From JAAELZ01 sp965237485 (GTDB lineage: Bacteria; Pseudomonadota; Gammaproteobacteria; Arenicellales; Poriferihabitantaceae), in contig CBDEFQ010000006.1 of NCBI GenBank assembly GCA_965237485.1, forward strand, positions 620,001 to 684,000: a DNA stretch of 64,000 nucleotides, read 5' to 3'. A program made the position numbers and the translations under genes. The notes under the pieces were generated by a model, which was not told where the DNA came from, made no database searches, and saw only the letters and a program-made list of their open reading frames with translations. Positions 27,907 to 36,949 of the stretch are shown one piece after another (positions within the stretch are counted from its first letter, which is position 1; each line of letters begins with the position of its first letter).

Positions 27907-28952
27907 TTACGACTCAGACGCGCATTAAAGTAATCAATGATGTTAATGAAGCAGTAGACGCAGGTTCAAAGCGTTCAAGTGCTTGTGAGTTGGTTGGCCT
28001 TGCCGAGTCTACGCTTAGACGTTGGAAGCCAAAAGGAGAAGATAGTATCCGCAGTGATCAACGTCCTTTGGTAGAAAAGCCAGTACCTGGCAATAAACTA
28101 AGCGAGCAAGAGCAGCAACACATTTTATCGATATGTAATGAATCGGCATACAATCATTTGCCGCCGTCGCAAATAGTACCGCAGTTGGCTGACAAAGGTA
28201 TTTATGTGGCCAGCGAGTCTAGCTTTTATCGAGTTCTCAAGGCGCATGGGCAATTGAAGCACCGCGGCCGCGCCAAACAAAAGCAGTCCCGAACACCCGA
28301 TACTCATATAGCACTAAAACCTAATGCTGTGTGGATGTGGGATATCACCTATTTGGCGACGCGTACTATTGGCAAGCATTATTACCTGTACATGGTAGAA
28401 GACCTTTACAGTCGCTATGGCGTTCACTGGGAAGTACATCCTGTTGAAAGCGGTGAATTAGGTGCGCAGTTGATGTCTCAGGCGGCTCTAAAAGTGGCCA
28501 GCTGCGATGGCATGCCCGTCTTACACAGTGATAATGGCAGCCCAATGAAATCGTTCACAATGAGAGCGAAGTTAGAAGCATTAGGAATAAAGCCCTCTTA
28601 CTCAAGGCCAAGAGTAAGCAATGACAACGCTTATATTGAATCCATGTTTAGAACGGTAAAGTATTGCCCTGCGTGGCCTTCTCAAGGCTTCGATAGCTTA
28701 GAGGCCGCCCGCCAATGGGTGGGTAAGTTTATGCAATGGTATAACGAAGAACATCGTCACAGTGCTATACGCTACGTTACACCTGGCCAGCGTTATCGCG
28801 GTGAAGATAGTGCCCTATTAGCAAAACGAGAAGTTGTTTATCAGGAAGCTAAAGCAGCAAAACCTAATCGGTGGTCTGGCCAAACCCGAAATTGGCGGCC
28901 TTGTGGTGCGGTTGCGCTGAACCCACAAAAAGAAGTATTATTGGCTGCGTAG
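27903..28952 (+). CDS. IS3 OrfB integrase-like transposase (copy b)
   Basis: 349 residues from the ATG at 27903, overlapping orfA by four bases and preceded by gggaggacgagg. The DDE core is complete (MWDITYL, LHSDNGSPM, NDNAYIESMF). The ending ALNPQKEVLLAA is the same as in copy a. Only a few residues differ between copies (for example YNHLP versus YHHLP). Confidence 0.93.
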   Translation: MITTQTRIKVINDVNEAVDAGSKRSSACELVGLAESTLRRWKPKGEDSIRSDQRPLVEKPVPGNKLSEQEQQHILSICNESAYNHLPPSQIVPQLADKGIYVASESSFYRVLKAHGQLKHRGRAKQKQSRTPDTHIALKPNAVWMWDITYLATRTIGKHYYLYMVEDLYSRYGVHWEVHPVESGELGAQLMSQAALKVASCDGMPVLHSDNGSPMKSFTMRAKLEALGIKPSYSRPRVSNDNAYIESMFRTVKYCPAWPSQGFDSLEAARQWVGKFMQWYNEEHRHSAIRYVTPGQRYRGEDSALLAKREVVYQEAKAAKPNRWSGQTRNWRPCGAVALNPQKEVLLAA

Positions 28953-29037
28953 GAAAATGTGCAACTACCCTGAAAATTGCCGCTCCCTTCAAAAGCGATA
29001 TAACGCGGCTGTGGGACGGCGCGTTGGTGCACTTTGG

Positions 29038-29135
29038 GTGAGCCTGTCCACGCACCTGGACTGCGTTGTCGCTTTTGCAAATGGAGCGACCATTTGCCGC
29101 AAGCGGCACCTTGCCAGATACGCGGACAGGCTCAC
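29038..29135. repeat. 12-bp perfect inverted repeat flanking 74 bp
   Basis: gtgagcctgtcc (29038-29049) and its complement (29124-29135) bracket a GC-richer segment. An open frame of 70 codons (28957-29169) reads through it (LWVSLSTHLDCVVAFANGAT) but matches nothing I know. It may be the relic of another element next to IS3 copy b. 29136-29297 shows nothing. Confidence 0.45.
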
Positions 29136-29297
29136 TGAATTAGGCAATATCACCTTGAAAGAGTACTAGGACAGCGGCAAATCACCCATTCTAATGAATT
29201 TACGCCTCCTGCTTCGAGAAGAGTTCGATTGACTCTTACCCTTAAGTTCATAGCTGGTTAGCCTAGCGTTTTCGATGTAATCAATATATCTATTTAA

Positions 29298-30722
29298 TTA
29301 GTACAACCTCAAATACTCTTCCACTTCCCAGTCAGTCACCGTTTGGTGATAGCGCTCCCATTCATCTACTTTATATTGAAGAAACGAATTTAGAAGCACT
29401 GGACCTAATACTTTTTTTGCTAGTGGGCTTTTCGAAAGTAGCCCAGTTGCTTCTAGTAAATTCCTCGGTAACGGCGTGATTGACCGTTCTTGTTTCTCTT
29501 TTTCTTCCATCACATATAGGTCTTCATCCAGAGATTTCCCAGGGTCCGTTTTATTTACGATGCCATCGATAGAGGCCGATAACATCATACCGAGCCCAAG
29601 ATATACATTCATACACATATCCGCAGCTCGGTTCTCAATCGCGAATCGGCTTTGAGGAAGCCTTAACATTGCGGATCGATTATTCTTCCCATAGGTCATG
29701 TGAGTCGGTGCCCAAGTGTAAGTACCGCCTTCAAATCCGCCTACTTTAGGCACAAGGCCATTGTATGAGTTAACCGTACAGCAAGCAATCGCTGTTATGG
29801 CTCCGCCGTGGTTCAGAATGCCGCCAACAGCGTTCAGTGCCTCTTGGCTCCATTTACCATTTTCACCCTCAAAGATATTTACCCCGAGGTTGTCGATTTT
29901 TTGAACAGAAACATTCATATGCGCTCCCGACCGCCAATCACCGGTGGTTGGCTTAGGCATGAAGGTCACAAAGTTGCCATGTTTTTTGGCAATTTCTTTA
30001 AGTAGTATACGTAAAAATACGAATCGATCTGCCATTTCTAACAAATCAGTATAGTGAAAATCTAATTCAAACTGTGAATACGCACCTTCGGCAACCACGT
30101 CATGAATATTCCAGCCTAAATCTTCCAAAATATCGATCAGCTCACCCAAGAAACCCATCGAATTCAACGAATATTCAACATCATAGCCAAACGCTTGCCG
30201 GCGGGCGCGCAACCCATGGCCTGGTTGGGGATCATCATCATAAGCCTTCACAGGCTGACCATTGTCATCCCATTTCATCACAATAAATTCGGGCTCAATA
30301 CCGGCATACATTGCGTAGCCTTCTTTTGCAGCATCGTGAATTGCTCTCTTTAGAGCTTGGCGAGGACACAAATTGTAAGGCTTATCTTCCCACCATAAAT
30401 CAGAAAACACCCAGGCGATAGTGGTGTCCCACGGGCAAATTTGGATGGTATCGAGGTCGGGAAGCGGCACTTGGTCGGAATCCGCTGGACCTAGTTCCGG
30501 AACGAAAGAAATTGAATGCACAGCAAATTGCGGCCCCTTACCCATACACAGCAATTCAAAATCGCTCATTGGAACGGGCTTCGTTTTAGGCACGCCGAAC
30601 ATATCTACCCAACAGGATAAAATATATTTTACCCCAGCCGCTTCTAGCTTCTTCTTTTCTTCTGTAAGGCACTCGGTAGTAGGCAGGGCATCGGAAAATT
30701 TTTCGTAGTATTGATTGCTCAT
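29298..30722 (-). CDS. Glutamine-synthetase-like ligase (GlnT / gamma-glutamyl-amide synthetase type)
   Basis: 474 residues with the glutamine-synthetase fold. The N-terminal beta-grasp part contains WVDMFGVPKTKPVP. The catalytic part has GIEPEFIVMKW (metal-binding Glu), EGAYSQFELDFHYTD, RSGAHMNVSVQ (the His of the GS active site) and RFAIENRAADMCMNVYLGLG. It is closer to the short GlnT/GMA-synthetase/anilide-synthetase type than to GlnA, since the adenylylation region and GlnA motifs differ. Such enzymes ligate glutamate to an amine with ATP. It is the last gene of the cupin-Rieske-GloA operon (84 bases after the previous gene), which argues for a catabolic rather than nitrogen-assimilation role. 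Confidence 0.85.
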   Translation of the reverse strand: MSNQYYEKFSDALPTTECLTEEKKKLEAAGVKYILSCWVDMFGVPKTKPVPMSDFELLCMGKGPQFAVHSISFVPELGPADSDQVPLPDLDTIQICPWDTTIAWVFSDLWWEDKPYNLCPRQALKRAIHDAAKEGYAMYAGIEPEFIVMKWDDNGQPVKAYDDDPQPGHGLRARRQAFGYDVEYSLNSMGFLGELIDILEDLGWNIHDVVAEGAYSQFELDFHYTDLLEMADRFVFLRILLKEIAKKHGNFVTFMPKPTTGDWRSGAHMNVSVQKIDNLGVNIFEGENGKWSQEALNAVGGILNHGGAITAIACCTVNSYNGLVPKVGGFEGGTYTWAPTHMTYGKNNRSAMLRLPQSRFAIENRAADMCMNVYLGLGMMLSASIDGIVNKTDPGKSLDEDLYVMEEKEKQERSITPLPRNLLEATGLLSKSPLAKKVLGPVLLNSFLQYKVDEWERYHQTVTDWEVEEYLRLY

Positions 30723-30806
30723 TTTGAATGTACTGTGATTAATTTTAAGTTTATCGGGAATCTCAACATAACCGCTGCGCTTAGAGGGCTATGCCGAAAT
30801 CTAAAT

Positions 30807-31229
30807 TTACTTGCTAATAGGTTCGTTAAGTTCAATTGGATAGCCATCTGGGTCTTTGATAAATGCCAGAATCCGCGTTCCATTTTTCATTGGAGAAGGC
30901 TCCTTGATGAACTCAACACCCTCTGCCTTCAGGTATTCGCCCGCCGCATAGACATCTGAAACTTTCAGTGCAATATGCCCCCATGCATTCCCTCGGTCGT
31001 ATGGCACTTCTTGATCCCAGTTGTAGGTCAATTCAATGGTAGTACCATCATCTTCGCCTTGATACCCAATGAAAGTATTGGTGAATTTGCCATCCGGATA
31101 TTCATTTTGTCGAAGGACTTTCATCCCAAGAATGCGGATGTAAAAGTCCAAAGTCTTGTTTAAGTCACTGACTCGCAGCATTACGTGATCTATTCGAAAA
31201 TCGGGTTTCGCCTTACTTGTATCGTTCAT
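30807..31229 (-). CDS. gloA: Glyoxalase I-like (VOC) protein
   Basis: 140 residues from the ATG at 31229 with a full lactoylglutathione-lyase pattern: RIDHVMLRVSDLNKTLDFY, GMKVLRQNEYPDGKFTNTF, TTIELTYNWDQE, WGHIALKVSDV and KDPDGYPIELNE. The four metal ligands (His, Glu, His, Glu) are in place. It would isomerise the glutathione adduct of methylglyoxal or a related 2-oxoaldehyde. Its position between a Rieske oxygenase and a GS-like ligase suggests the pathway makes a reactive aldehyde (inference). Symbol by similarity. Confidence 0.85.
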   Translation of the reverse strand: MNDTSKAKPDFRIDHVMLRVSDLNKTLDFYIRILGMKVLRQNEYPDGKFTNTFIGYQGEDDGTTIELTYNWDQEVPYDRGNAWGHIALKVSDVYAAGEYLKAEGVEFIKEPSPMKNGTRILAFIKDPDGYPIELNEPISK

Positions 31230-31252
31230 AATTGTTGATATTAGTTTTGCAG

Positions 31253-32365
31253 TTAATCTTTTGGTTGAATATATGCCGACGTCGCATCCACCACCAACTC
31301 TTGAAAGCGCCGCACGCTGGTTTCCCAATGGGGCGAAAGATATCCGCCCAACTCGGCCACATCTGACAGCCTCCCCTGTTGTAGCCGTTCACACATTTCA
31401 TGATCTTCTTTATGTACGTCATACCAAAGCGTTTTAAGTTGCTCGATTTGACCATCAGATAGATCGCTGTCTTGGTGAACATAGATAACCCGACTTTGTT
31501 TGGTTTCATCAACTCCCACTGGCATATTCAAATGCACGCCCACCTGATCTGGAGCGTAGGTACCCAAAACGAAATTGGGGAACAGTGTTAGGTACTGTGA
31601 TGTAACAGCGAGTGTGGTAGCAGAATTATCAACAGAAAATTCATCAATATCGCAAGCACTGCCCAAGCAATGCGACTCTTGAATGGTGTAGTGATCAGTT
31701 AGAGGTTGTTTGGTAGTCGTTTTATGCACAAATTGCACGTGGTAAGGCTCGATGAAATTCTCCATTAAGAGCTTCCAGTTTGTTTTAACCGTACCAAATT
31801 CAACCGTTGCGACAGGCTTTACTTTGTTTATGGGTAAATCGCCAATTTGGTTTTTGAGTGGCTGCAGGAAAACCTCAAAATCTTCTGCCTTACCATCAAT
31901 ATTGACAAACACCCAGTCGTACCAAGTTTCACATCTAGCCGGCACCAATCCATTTTCCGCCATAGAAAACTCTTTAGGCGGTGCTACTTCGTGGCCTCCG
32001 AAATACGGAGTTGCTTTAAGTTCACCTTGCAGATTGTATGTCCAACAGTGATAAGGGCAGACGATCATCCCGCCGGCATTCTTTGGTTCATCGACTAACT
32101 TTAAGCAACGATGTCGACAGGCATTGTGAAATGCAGCAATCTCGTTCTTATCATTACGCACCAGAAATAATGGCTTCCCCGCTACGGTAATGGGTTGAAC
32201 ATCGCCGACTTTACTCAGCTGATGGGCAAAGCCAACGAACACCCAGTTCTTTACAAAAATAGTCTCGTTTTCAACCGCCCTGAAATCTGCATTGGTGTAG
32301 GCAAAGTTGGGCAAGCCATGTTTCACCAACGAATCATCTTTTTGAAAATGATCGAAAGAGTTCAC
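31253..32365 (-). CDS. Rieske-type aromatic-ring/amine oxygenase, alpha subunit
   Basis: 370 residues. The Rieske [2Fe-2S] domain has CRHRC and CPYHCW, that is C-x-H then C-x2-H. The catalytic domain carries ENFIEPYHVQFVHKTT with the mononuclear-iron His pair. The size and the start with PNFAYTNADFRAVENETIF place it near the choline/glycine-betaine/stachydrine monooxygenase group rather than the classic dioxygenases with a beta subunit. No reductase gene is in the window, so it must borrow one. It is 15 bases downstream of the cupin gene and 23 bases upstream of gloA in the same operon. Confidence 0.9.
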   Translation of the reverse strand: MNSFDHFQKDDSLVKHGLPNFAYTNADFRAVENETIFVKNWVFVGFAHQLSKVGDVQPITVAGKPLFLVRNDKNEIAAFHNACRHRCLKLVDEPKNAGGMIVCPYHCWTYNLQGELKATPYFGGHEVAPPKEFSMAENGLVPARCETWYDWVFVNIDGKAEDFEVFLQPLKNQIGDLPINKVKPVATVEFGTVKTNWKLLMENFIEPYHVQFVHKTTTKQPLTDHYTIQESHCLGSACDIDEFSVDNSATTLAVTSQYLTLFPNFVLGTYAPDQVGVHLNMPVGVDETKQSRVIYVHQDSDLSDGQIEQLKTLWYDVHKEDHEMCERLQQGRLSDVAELGGYLSPHWETSVRRFQELVVDATSAYIQPKD

Positions 32366-32380
32366 GGCATTTACCTCTTA

Positions 32381-32779
32381 TTAGCCGTTAGTAGGCATAT
32401 CATCTGGGTCAATCCCTGGCACATGCGTAACACCTGATAACTCTTTCCAATTAACTGGATAGGCAGCATAAAAAATGACAGCCTTATCATCTGCTTCGTA
32501 AGTAACATGGTTGTCCTTGGGGACGTACATGAGGTCTCCTGGGTTTAACTCATAATTTTCTCCATCTACTACAAGGCGAAACGCACCTTGAAAACAATAA
32601 ATGATTTCATCGCAGGTTAAATCCCAGGGAACTGAAACCTTGTTTAGAAAATTAATTCCTCCCGCCATGCTGGCACCCATTTTGGTGTTGATGAAAGGTT
32701 TGATAAAAGTACCGCCTTCTTCAAGGTTTTCTAGGCGATCTGAAATTTCACTCATTCTATATACGGAAGGTTTACTCAT
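32381..32779 (-). CDS. EutQ-like cupin protein
   Basis: 132 residues forming one cupin barrel. The core DEIIYCFQGAFRLVVDGE then LNPGDLMYVPKDNHVTYEA and FYAAYPVNW is the EutQ-type pattern. Cupins of this kind are small-molecule-binding or accessory enzymes; the exact role is unknown. First gene of the operon, 163 bases from the divergent LysR start. Confidence 0.85.
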   Translation of the reverse strand: MSKPSVYRMSEISDRLENLEEGGTFIKPFINTKMGASMAGGINFLNKVSVPWDLTCDEIIYCFQGAFRLVVDGENYELNPGDLMYVPKDNHVTYEADDKAVIFYAAYPVNWKELSGVTHVPGIDPDDMPTNG

Positions 32780-32942
32780 TTTTCTCTCACTTGATTTTAT
32801 TAGGGTTAGCCACCCTTGTTATAAACTAACCAATTCGGGCACTTAGAGCCGTTAATTTGGTTTTTGGAACAATGAGTTTAATAGTAATTTAAAGTCTATA
32901 ATAGCGACATTTATTTATAATTCGTTGAGAAAATATCAGCAT
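32780..32942. promoter_or_regulatory. Divergent control region between the cupin operon and LysR gene
   Basis: 163 bases, AT-rich, between oppositely transcribed genes, the usual site for a LysR-type activator to regulate both. No individual operator can be assigned with confidence from sequence alone. Confidence 0.45.
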
Positions 32943-33833
32943 ATGCAAGAAAACAACCGCCCCTTACCGCTTAACGCCTTACGTACATTTGAAGCAGTAT
33001 CACGGCACATTCATGTAAAAGAGGCAGCTGACGAGCTCAACGTAACGCCTTCTGCGGTCAGTCACCTTATAAAACGGCTGGAGGGGGACTTAAAAGTCCA
33101 ATTGATAACGAAATTAGGCCGAAATATTAAGCTCACCGATGAAGGAAACAAATTGGCTCCAGTATTACAAGAGGCATTTCAAACTATTGCAAAAGCGGTT
33201 AATACGACCAGAAATCGAGCCGACCAAAATACTTTAACGATAAGCTTACGCCCGTATTTTTCAGCCAAATGGTTTGCGCCGCGGCTAAATCAATTTTGGT
33301 CGGAAAACCCCGACGTACAGTTACAGTTGCACCATTCTAATAAAGTAGTTGATTTTAATACTCAAGCTGTTGATTTAGCCATCGAATGGTCTAAGGGAGA
33401 GCGACCTGATGTTAAACACCACAAACTTATCCCTGGAGATTTGATACCGATATTCAGCCCTAATATGCCCGGCGCTGAGAAAATAAAAAAGCCTAATGAC
33501 ATGCTGAACTATACATTGCTAATGGAAATGGACACAGATAGTTGGGCCAAATGGTTTCTCAATGTCGAAGGAAATTACGAAAAACCCCAGCTGACCCACA
33601 CTATCGACGACAGCAATGTTAGGCTTCAAGCAGCCCTCGATGGTCAGGGCATCGAATTGAGCTGTCGCGAACTGGTAAGGCAGGAAATAGAAAGTGGTCA
33701 GGTAATCGCACCATTTAATACCAGTGTAGATATTTACTCGTATTATTTAGTAGAGCCAAAACACGGGCACTCTTCAAAACTGGCACAGCGCGTCAAGAAA
33801 TGGATCATTCGTGAAGCGACGAAACAGCAATAA
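32943..33833 (+). CDS. LysR-family regulator (GcvA type)
   Basis: 296 residues from the ATG at 32943 (a TTG at 32925 is less likely). The N-terminal helix-turn-helix reads LNALRTFEAVSRHIHVKEAA and VTPSAVSHLIKRLE, the typical start of GcvA-like regulators. A periplasmic-binding-fold effector domain follows (LTISLRPYFSAKWFAPRLNQF). Divergent orientation makes the cupin-Rieske-gloA-GS operon its likely target. Confidence 0.92.
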   Translation: MQENNRPLPLNALRTFEAVSRHIHVKEAADELNVTPSAVSHLIKRLEGDLKVQLITKLGRNIKLTDEGNKLAPVLQEAFQTIAKAVNTTRNRADQNTLTISLRPYFSAKWFAPRLNQFWSENPDVQLQLHHSNKVVDFNTQAVDLAIEWSKGERPDVKHHKLIPGDLIPIFSPNMPGAEKIKKPNDMLNYTLLMEMDTDSWAKWFLNVEGNYEKPQLTHTIDDSNVRLQAALDGQGIELSCRELVRQEIESGQVIAPFNTSVDIYSYYLVEPKHGHSSKLAQRVKKWIIREATKQQ

Positions 33834-33999
33834 AGCCTAGTACGCGGCCCAGTAGTGGTTAGCGCATTTTATATACCGAATTATGCAAGTTAATAGGTAT
33901 ATTACATAAGGCAAAGAAACCTTTTATATTGTTTAAATTTTCACTGCGCCTGCTTAAATATTTTGCCAAAAAGGCTGAAACACCAAGCCTAGCGGTTAC

Positions 34000-34389
34000 T
34001 CACATTGGTAATCCTGCTTTTTCCAGGCTCGCCAACCAAAATCTACGGTTTTCTGGATGGTTTTTACTTCCTTCGAATTGTTTTTTCATCGCAGTCAGTG
34101 ATAATTTTGGATTAATGGACAAAGCAGCCGTTATGTTTTTTGCGGCTTCTTCATCATCCTCTAGCTGGGCGTAATTGGCGGCTCGCATAAGATGATAAAA
34201 CACACGCCAAGTATTCGTTGACAGTACACCACTCATTTCCCTACTAGTTTCTAGTGACCCTTCATAATCATGCAAATGAAACTGAATATGAGATTTGTAA
34301 AAATATATATTTTCTAGTCTGGGGCCTTTCGGGCTAAGGCGTATGGCCTCGTTAATCACTGGTAGCACTGGATCTTGGTGCCGAAACTA
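34000..34389 (-). pseudogene. C-terminal TPR fragment (adenylate-cyclase-type protein)
   Basis: About 125 codons of tetratricopeptide-like helices (AIRLSPKGPRLENIYFYKSH; AANYAQLEDDEEAAKNITAA) ending FWLASLEKAGLPM, which resembles the tail of TPR proteins fused to adenylate cyclase domains. The frame is closed by a TAG upstream at about 34390, and no cyclase domain is present. 33834-33999 and 34390-34543 hold nothing else. Confidence 0.6.
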
Positions 34390-34543
34390 ATCGAGCATAT
34401 GATTAAGGGTTGTTAAACGGCTGAACGAGCTGTGGTTATTTATAATTAGTTTTAGATATGACACGCAGAAGTTTAATCAGCACTCAAGTAGGAATTCGCG
34501 GGGGTCCGATGGCCTATGGGGGAAGTACGTTTCATAAAGTCAT

Positions 34544-34567
34544 AAAGGTGTCATATATGACACCTTT
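34544..34567. terminator. 24-base perfect palindrome
   Basis: aaaggtgtca followed by tata and its complement forms a perfect palindrome 17 bases beyond the stop of the CsgG-like gene. It may be a terminator for that gene or a protein-binding operator. Confidence 0.45.
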
Positions 34568-34583
34568 ACACAACTAACATCAA

Positions 34584-35597
34584 TTAATTTTGCCGTAATT
34601 TAGACAGCGTCGCTTCATCAGGGCGCCCTGTAACCGGCAAGCCTTGGTCGGCCTGATATTGCTTCAATGCCGCTCGAGTGTTTTGCCCCATGATACCGTC
34701 TGCTACGCCTGGCTTATAGCCTAGTGAAGATAATTTTTCCTGTGCTTCTCTAGTTACATCTCCGCCCGCGTTAGCATTGTTACCACCACTGACACCTAAG
34801 CCACCGCCTGTGCCTAAACCACCTTTAGTTTCTTGTGCCACATAGTTTCTGCTGGCTTGTACAGTATTATTAAAAGCGTCCATCATCGCCGAAACGATAA
34901 CTTTGGCTTCAGGAGTTTTTGCATACCCGCCCAAAGCACCGCTCAATTTGCTGCCACCCAAACCTAGAAAACCTCCAACACTAGACCCTTTTGCACTGCC
35001 CTCTGCAGCTAGCACCTGCACACCTGAACGATTATCAACCAATGTCATTAAAGAAGACGCTTGCGAAAATCTTAACGAACCCCCAATAACAGCACCGACT
35101 GACCCGAATAACCCACCCAATGCACCACCGATGCCAGATGTATTGCTTTTTGAAAAGGTAAGTGTTGGCGTTAGTGTGTAATCTGCAGCGACTAATTGAC
35201 CTTTGTTAAAACTACTGTTTGACCTCAAATCAAATTCTCCAGAATCATTTAACGCGCGTTCTTGTTTAATATTGCGTAAGCCTCTACCACGCTCAACTAC
35301 TACAAAACAGTTACTTTGCTGAGCTAACAATCGAATTACCGGTACGGTTGATTGAAGGCCATATCCTCGCATGGTGTACCACCACGTGTGTTGCTCTTCT
35401 AATACCGCCATTGTGCCTAAAGGGGTATCGCAGCACTCCAAACTCGTATTTGTGTTATTAGCGTTGGCTCCGCCAGCAGAGCCTGTCGCAGCTGTTTTAG
35501 CCGAACTATCCCCCATTTTGACCGGTAGCTCTGCGCAGCCTGCAATCATAGTCATGGATGTTATTGATAGTAATAGTAAATGCTTCCGAACAGACAT
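34584..35597 (-). CDS. CsgG-like lipoprotein with C-terminal peptidoglycan-binding domain
   Basis: 337 residues. A lipoprotein signal ends in MIAGC (Cys about residue 21). Residues 65-270 have the CsgG-type pattern (VPVIRLLAQQSNCFVVVERGRG; LVAADYTLTPTLTFSK) with a Gly-rich stretch. A Gly/Asn linker leads to a C-terminal PG_binding_1 domain (EKLSSLGYKPGVADGIMGQNTRAAL). CsgG forms the curli secretion pore; proteins of this mixed type probably anchor an envelope assembly to the wall. No curli genes are nearby. The combination is unusual but in one continuous frame. Confidence 0.85.
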   Translation of the reverse strand: MSVRKHLLLLSITSMTMIAGCAELPVKMGDSSAKTAATGSAGGANANNTNTSLECCDTPLGTMAVLEEQHTWWYTMRGYGLQSTVPVIRLLAQQSNCFVVVERGRGLRNIKQERALNDSGEFDLRSNSSFNKGQLVAADYTLTPTLTFSKSNTSGIGGALGGLFGSVGAVIGGSLRFSQASSLMTLVDNRSGVQVLAAEGSAKGSSVGGFLGLGGSKLSGALGGYAKTPEAKVIVSAMMDAFNNTVQASRNYVAQETKGGLGTGGGLGVSGGNNANAGGDVTREAQEKLSSLGYKPGVADGIMGQNTRAALKQYQADQGLPVTGRPDEATLSKLRQN

Positions 35598-36949
35598 GTC
35601 TTTCTCCGCTATTGATGAATAATGTTATCAAGCCAAACAGCAATATGTTCTGTTTGGGATTCGACATAGAGCTAAAGTTCGTACGATACACCAGATTAAT
35701 AGTCTTGTCCAACATGAAATGATACTGAGCGAAGGGACTGATTCTAATCGGAAATGATACCGAACTAATCTAATTTCTGTTCATGATGGTGAATGAATAC
35801 CATTATGAATGACCACCATATAGATACCCTTGATAAGGCACGCTTGTTGCTACAAGGCACTGATGAAATCGATCTGGCAATCGACGGTAAACGCAATCGC
35901 TATGATTTCATCAAACGCACCTTAATGCGTTTCAAATACAGCAAACCGGGTCGAGCCGATAAGGGTCTTGTGCTGCGTTATATCACACGCATCAGCGGTT
36001 ACTCTTATGTGCAAGTGAAACGCCTGGCTGCCAGCTATCTCAAGCACGGTAGAATCCAGTGGCGACATCGTGCCACAAGGGGCTTTGCTAGACGCGATAG
36101 CAATCAAGACATTAAGCTTCTAGCAGAGATGGATGAACTCCACGGTACGTTATCAGGCCATGCCACTAAGAAACTCTGTGAGCGCGCCTTGGTTGTCTAT
36201 GAGCAAACTGAGTATGCCAACCTGGCACGTATCCCGGTTTCTCATCTATACAATCTACGCCGATCTAAACCCTACCAGAACAATCGCCGTCACTTTGAAA
36301 AGACACATTCCAAGCCTTCTTCTATCGGCCAAAGACGTAAGCCACAGCCAGAAGGTCAACCTGGCTATAGCCGTGTAGATACAGTGCATCAGGGCGATAA
36401 GGACAAGGTTAAAGGGGTCTATCATATCAACGCCGTTGATGAGATCACCCCGTTTGAAGTCGTGTCTTCTACACAGAAAATATCAGAGCCATTCTTGATG
36501 CCTATTCTCACTCAAATGCTAGAGCAATTCCCCTTTGTGATTAAAGGCTTTCATGCCGATAATGGCAGTGAATACATTAACCAATCGGTGGTGCGATTGT
36601 TGAATAAGCTATTAATCGAGTTGACCCAATCCAGGGCTAGACACCGTAACGACAATGCCTTAGTTGAGTGCAACAATGGGGCCATCGTGCGCAAGCATCT
36701 TGGCTTCATGCATATCCCGCAAAAATATGCGCCTGAGATTAATCAATTTGCCACCGACTTTCTTAACCCTTATTTGAATTATCACCGACCTTGTTTCTTC
36801 CCACAGACCAGCACTAACAACAAAGGAAAACAAGTCAAAACCTATCCATATCGAAACATGATGACGCCTTATGAAAAACTCAAATCGTTGACCAATGCAC
36901 AGTCATATCTTAAAACTCACATCTCGTTTACAATGCTTGACGATATCGG

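Larger units (their letters stand above)
27357..28982 (+). mobile_element. IS3-family element, copy b (intact)
   Basis: Contains complete orfA and orfB. Left end with tcagggtagttgcaca at 27364; right end ...tgtgcaactaccctg plus aaaattgccg to about 28982, the latter shared with copy a and the remnant at 17464. No target duplication could be recognised; boundaries are good to about ten bases. Confidence 0.88.

Noticed and set aside
28841..29109. Minus-strand open frames over the IS3 copy b right end
   Set aside because: They run antisense through orfB and the IS end and have no recognisable protein pattern.
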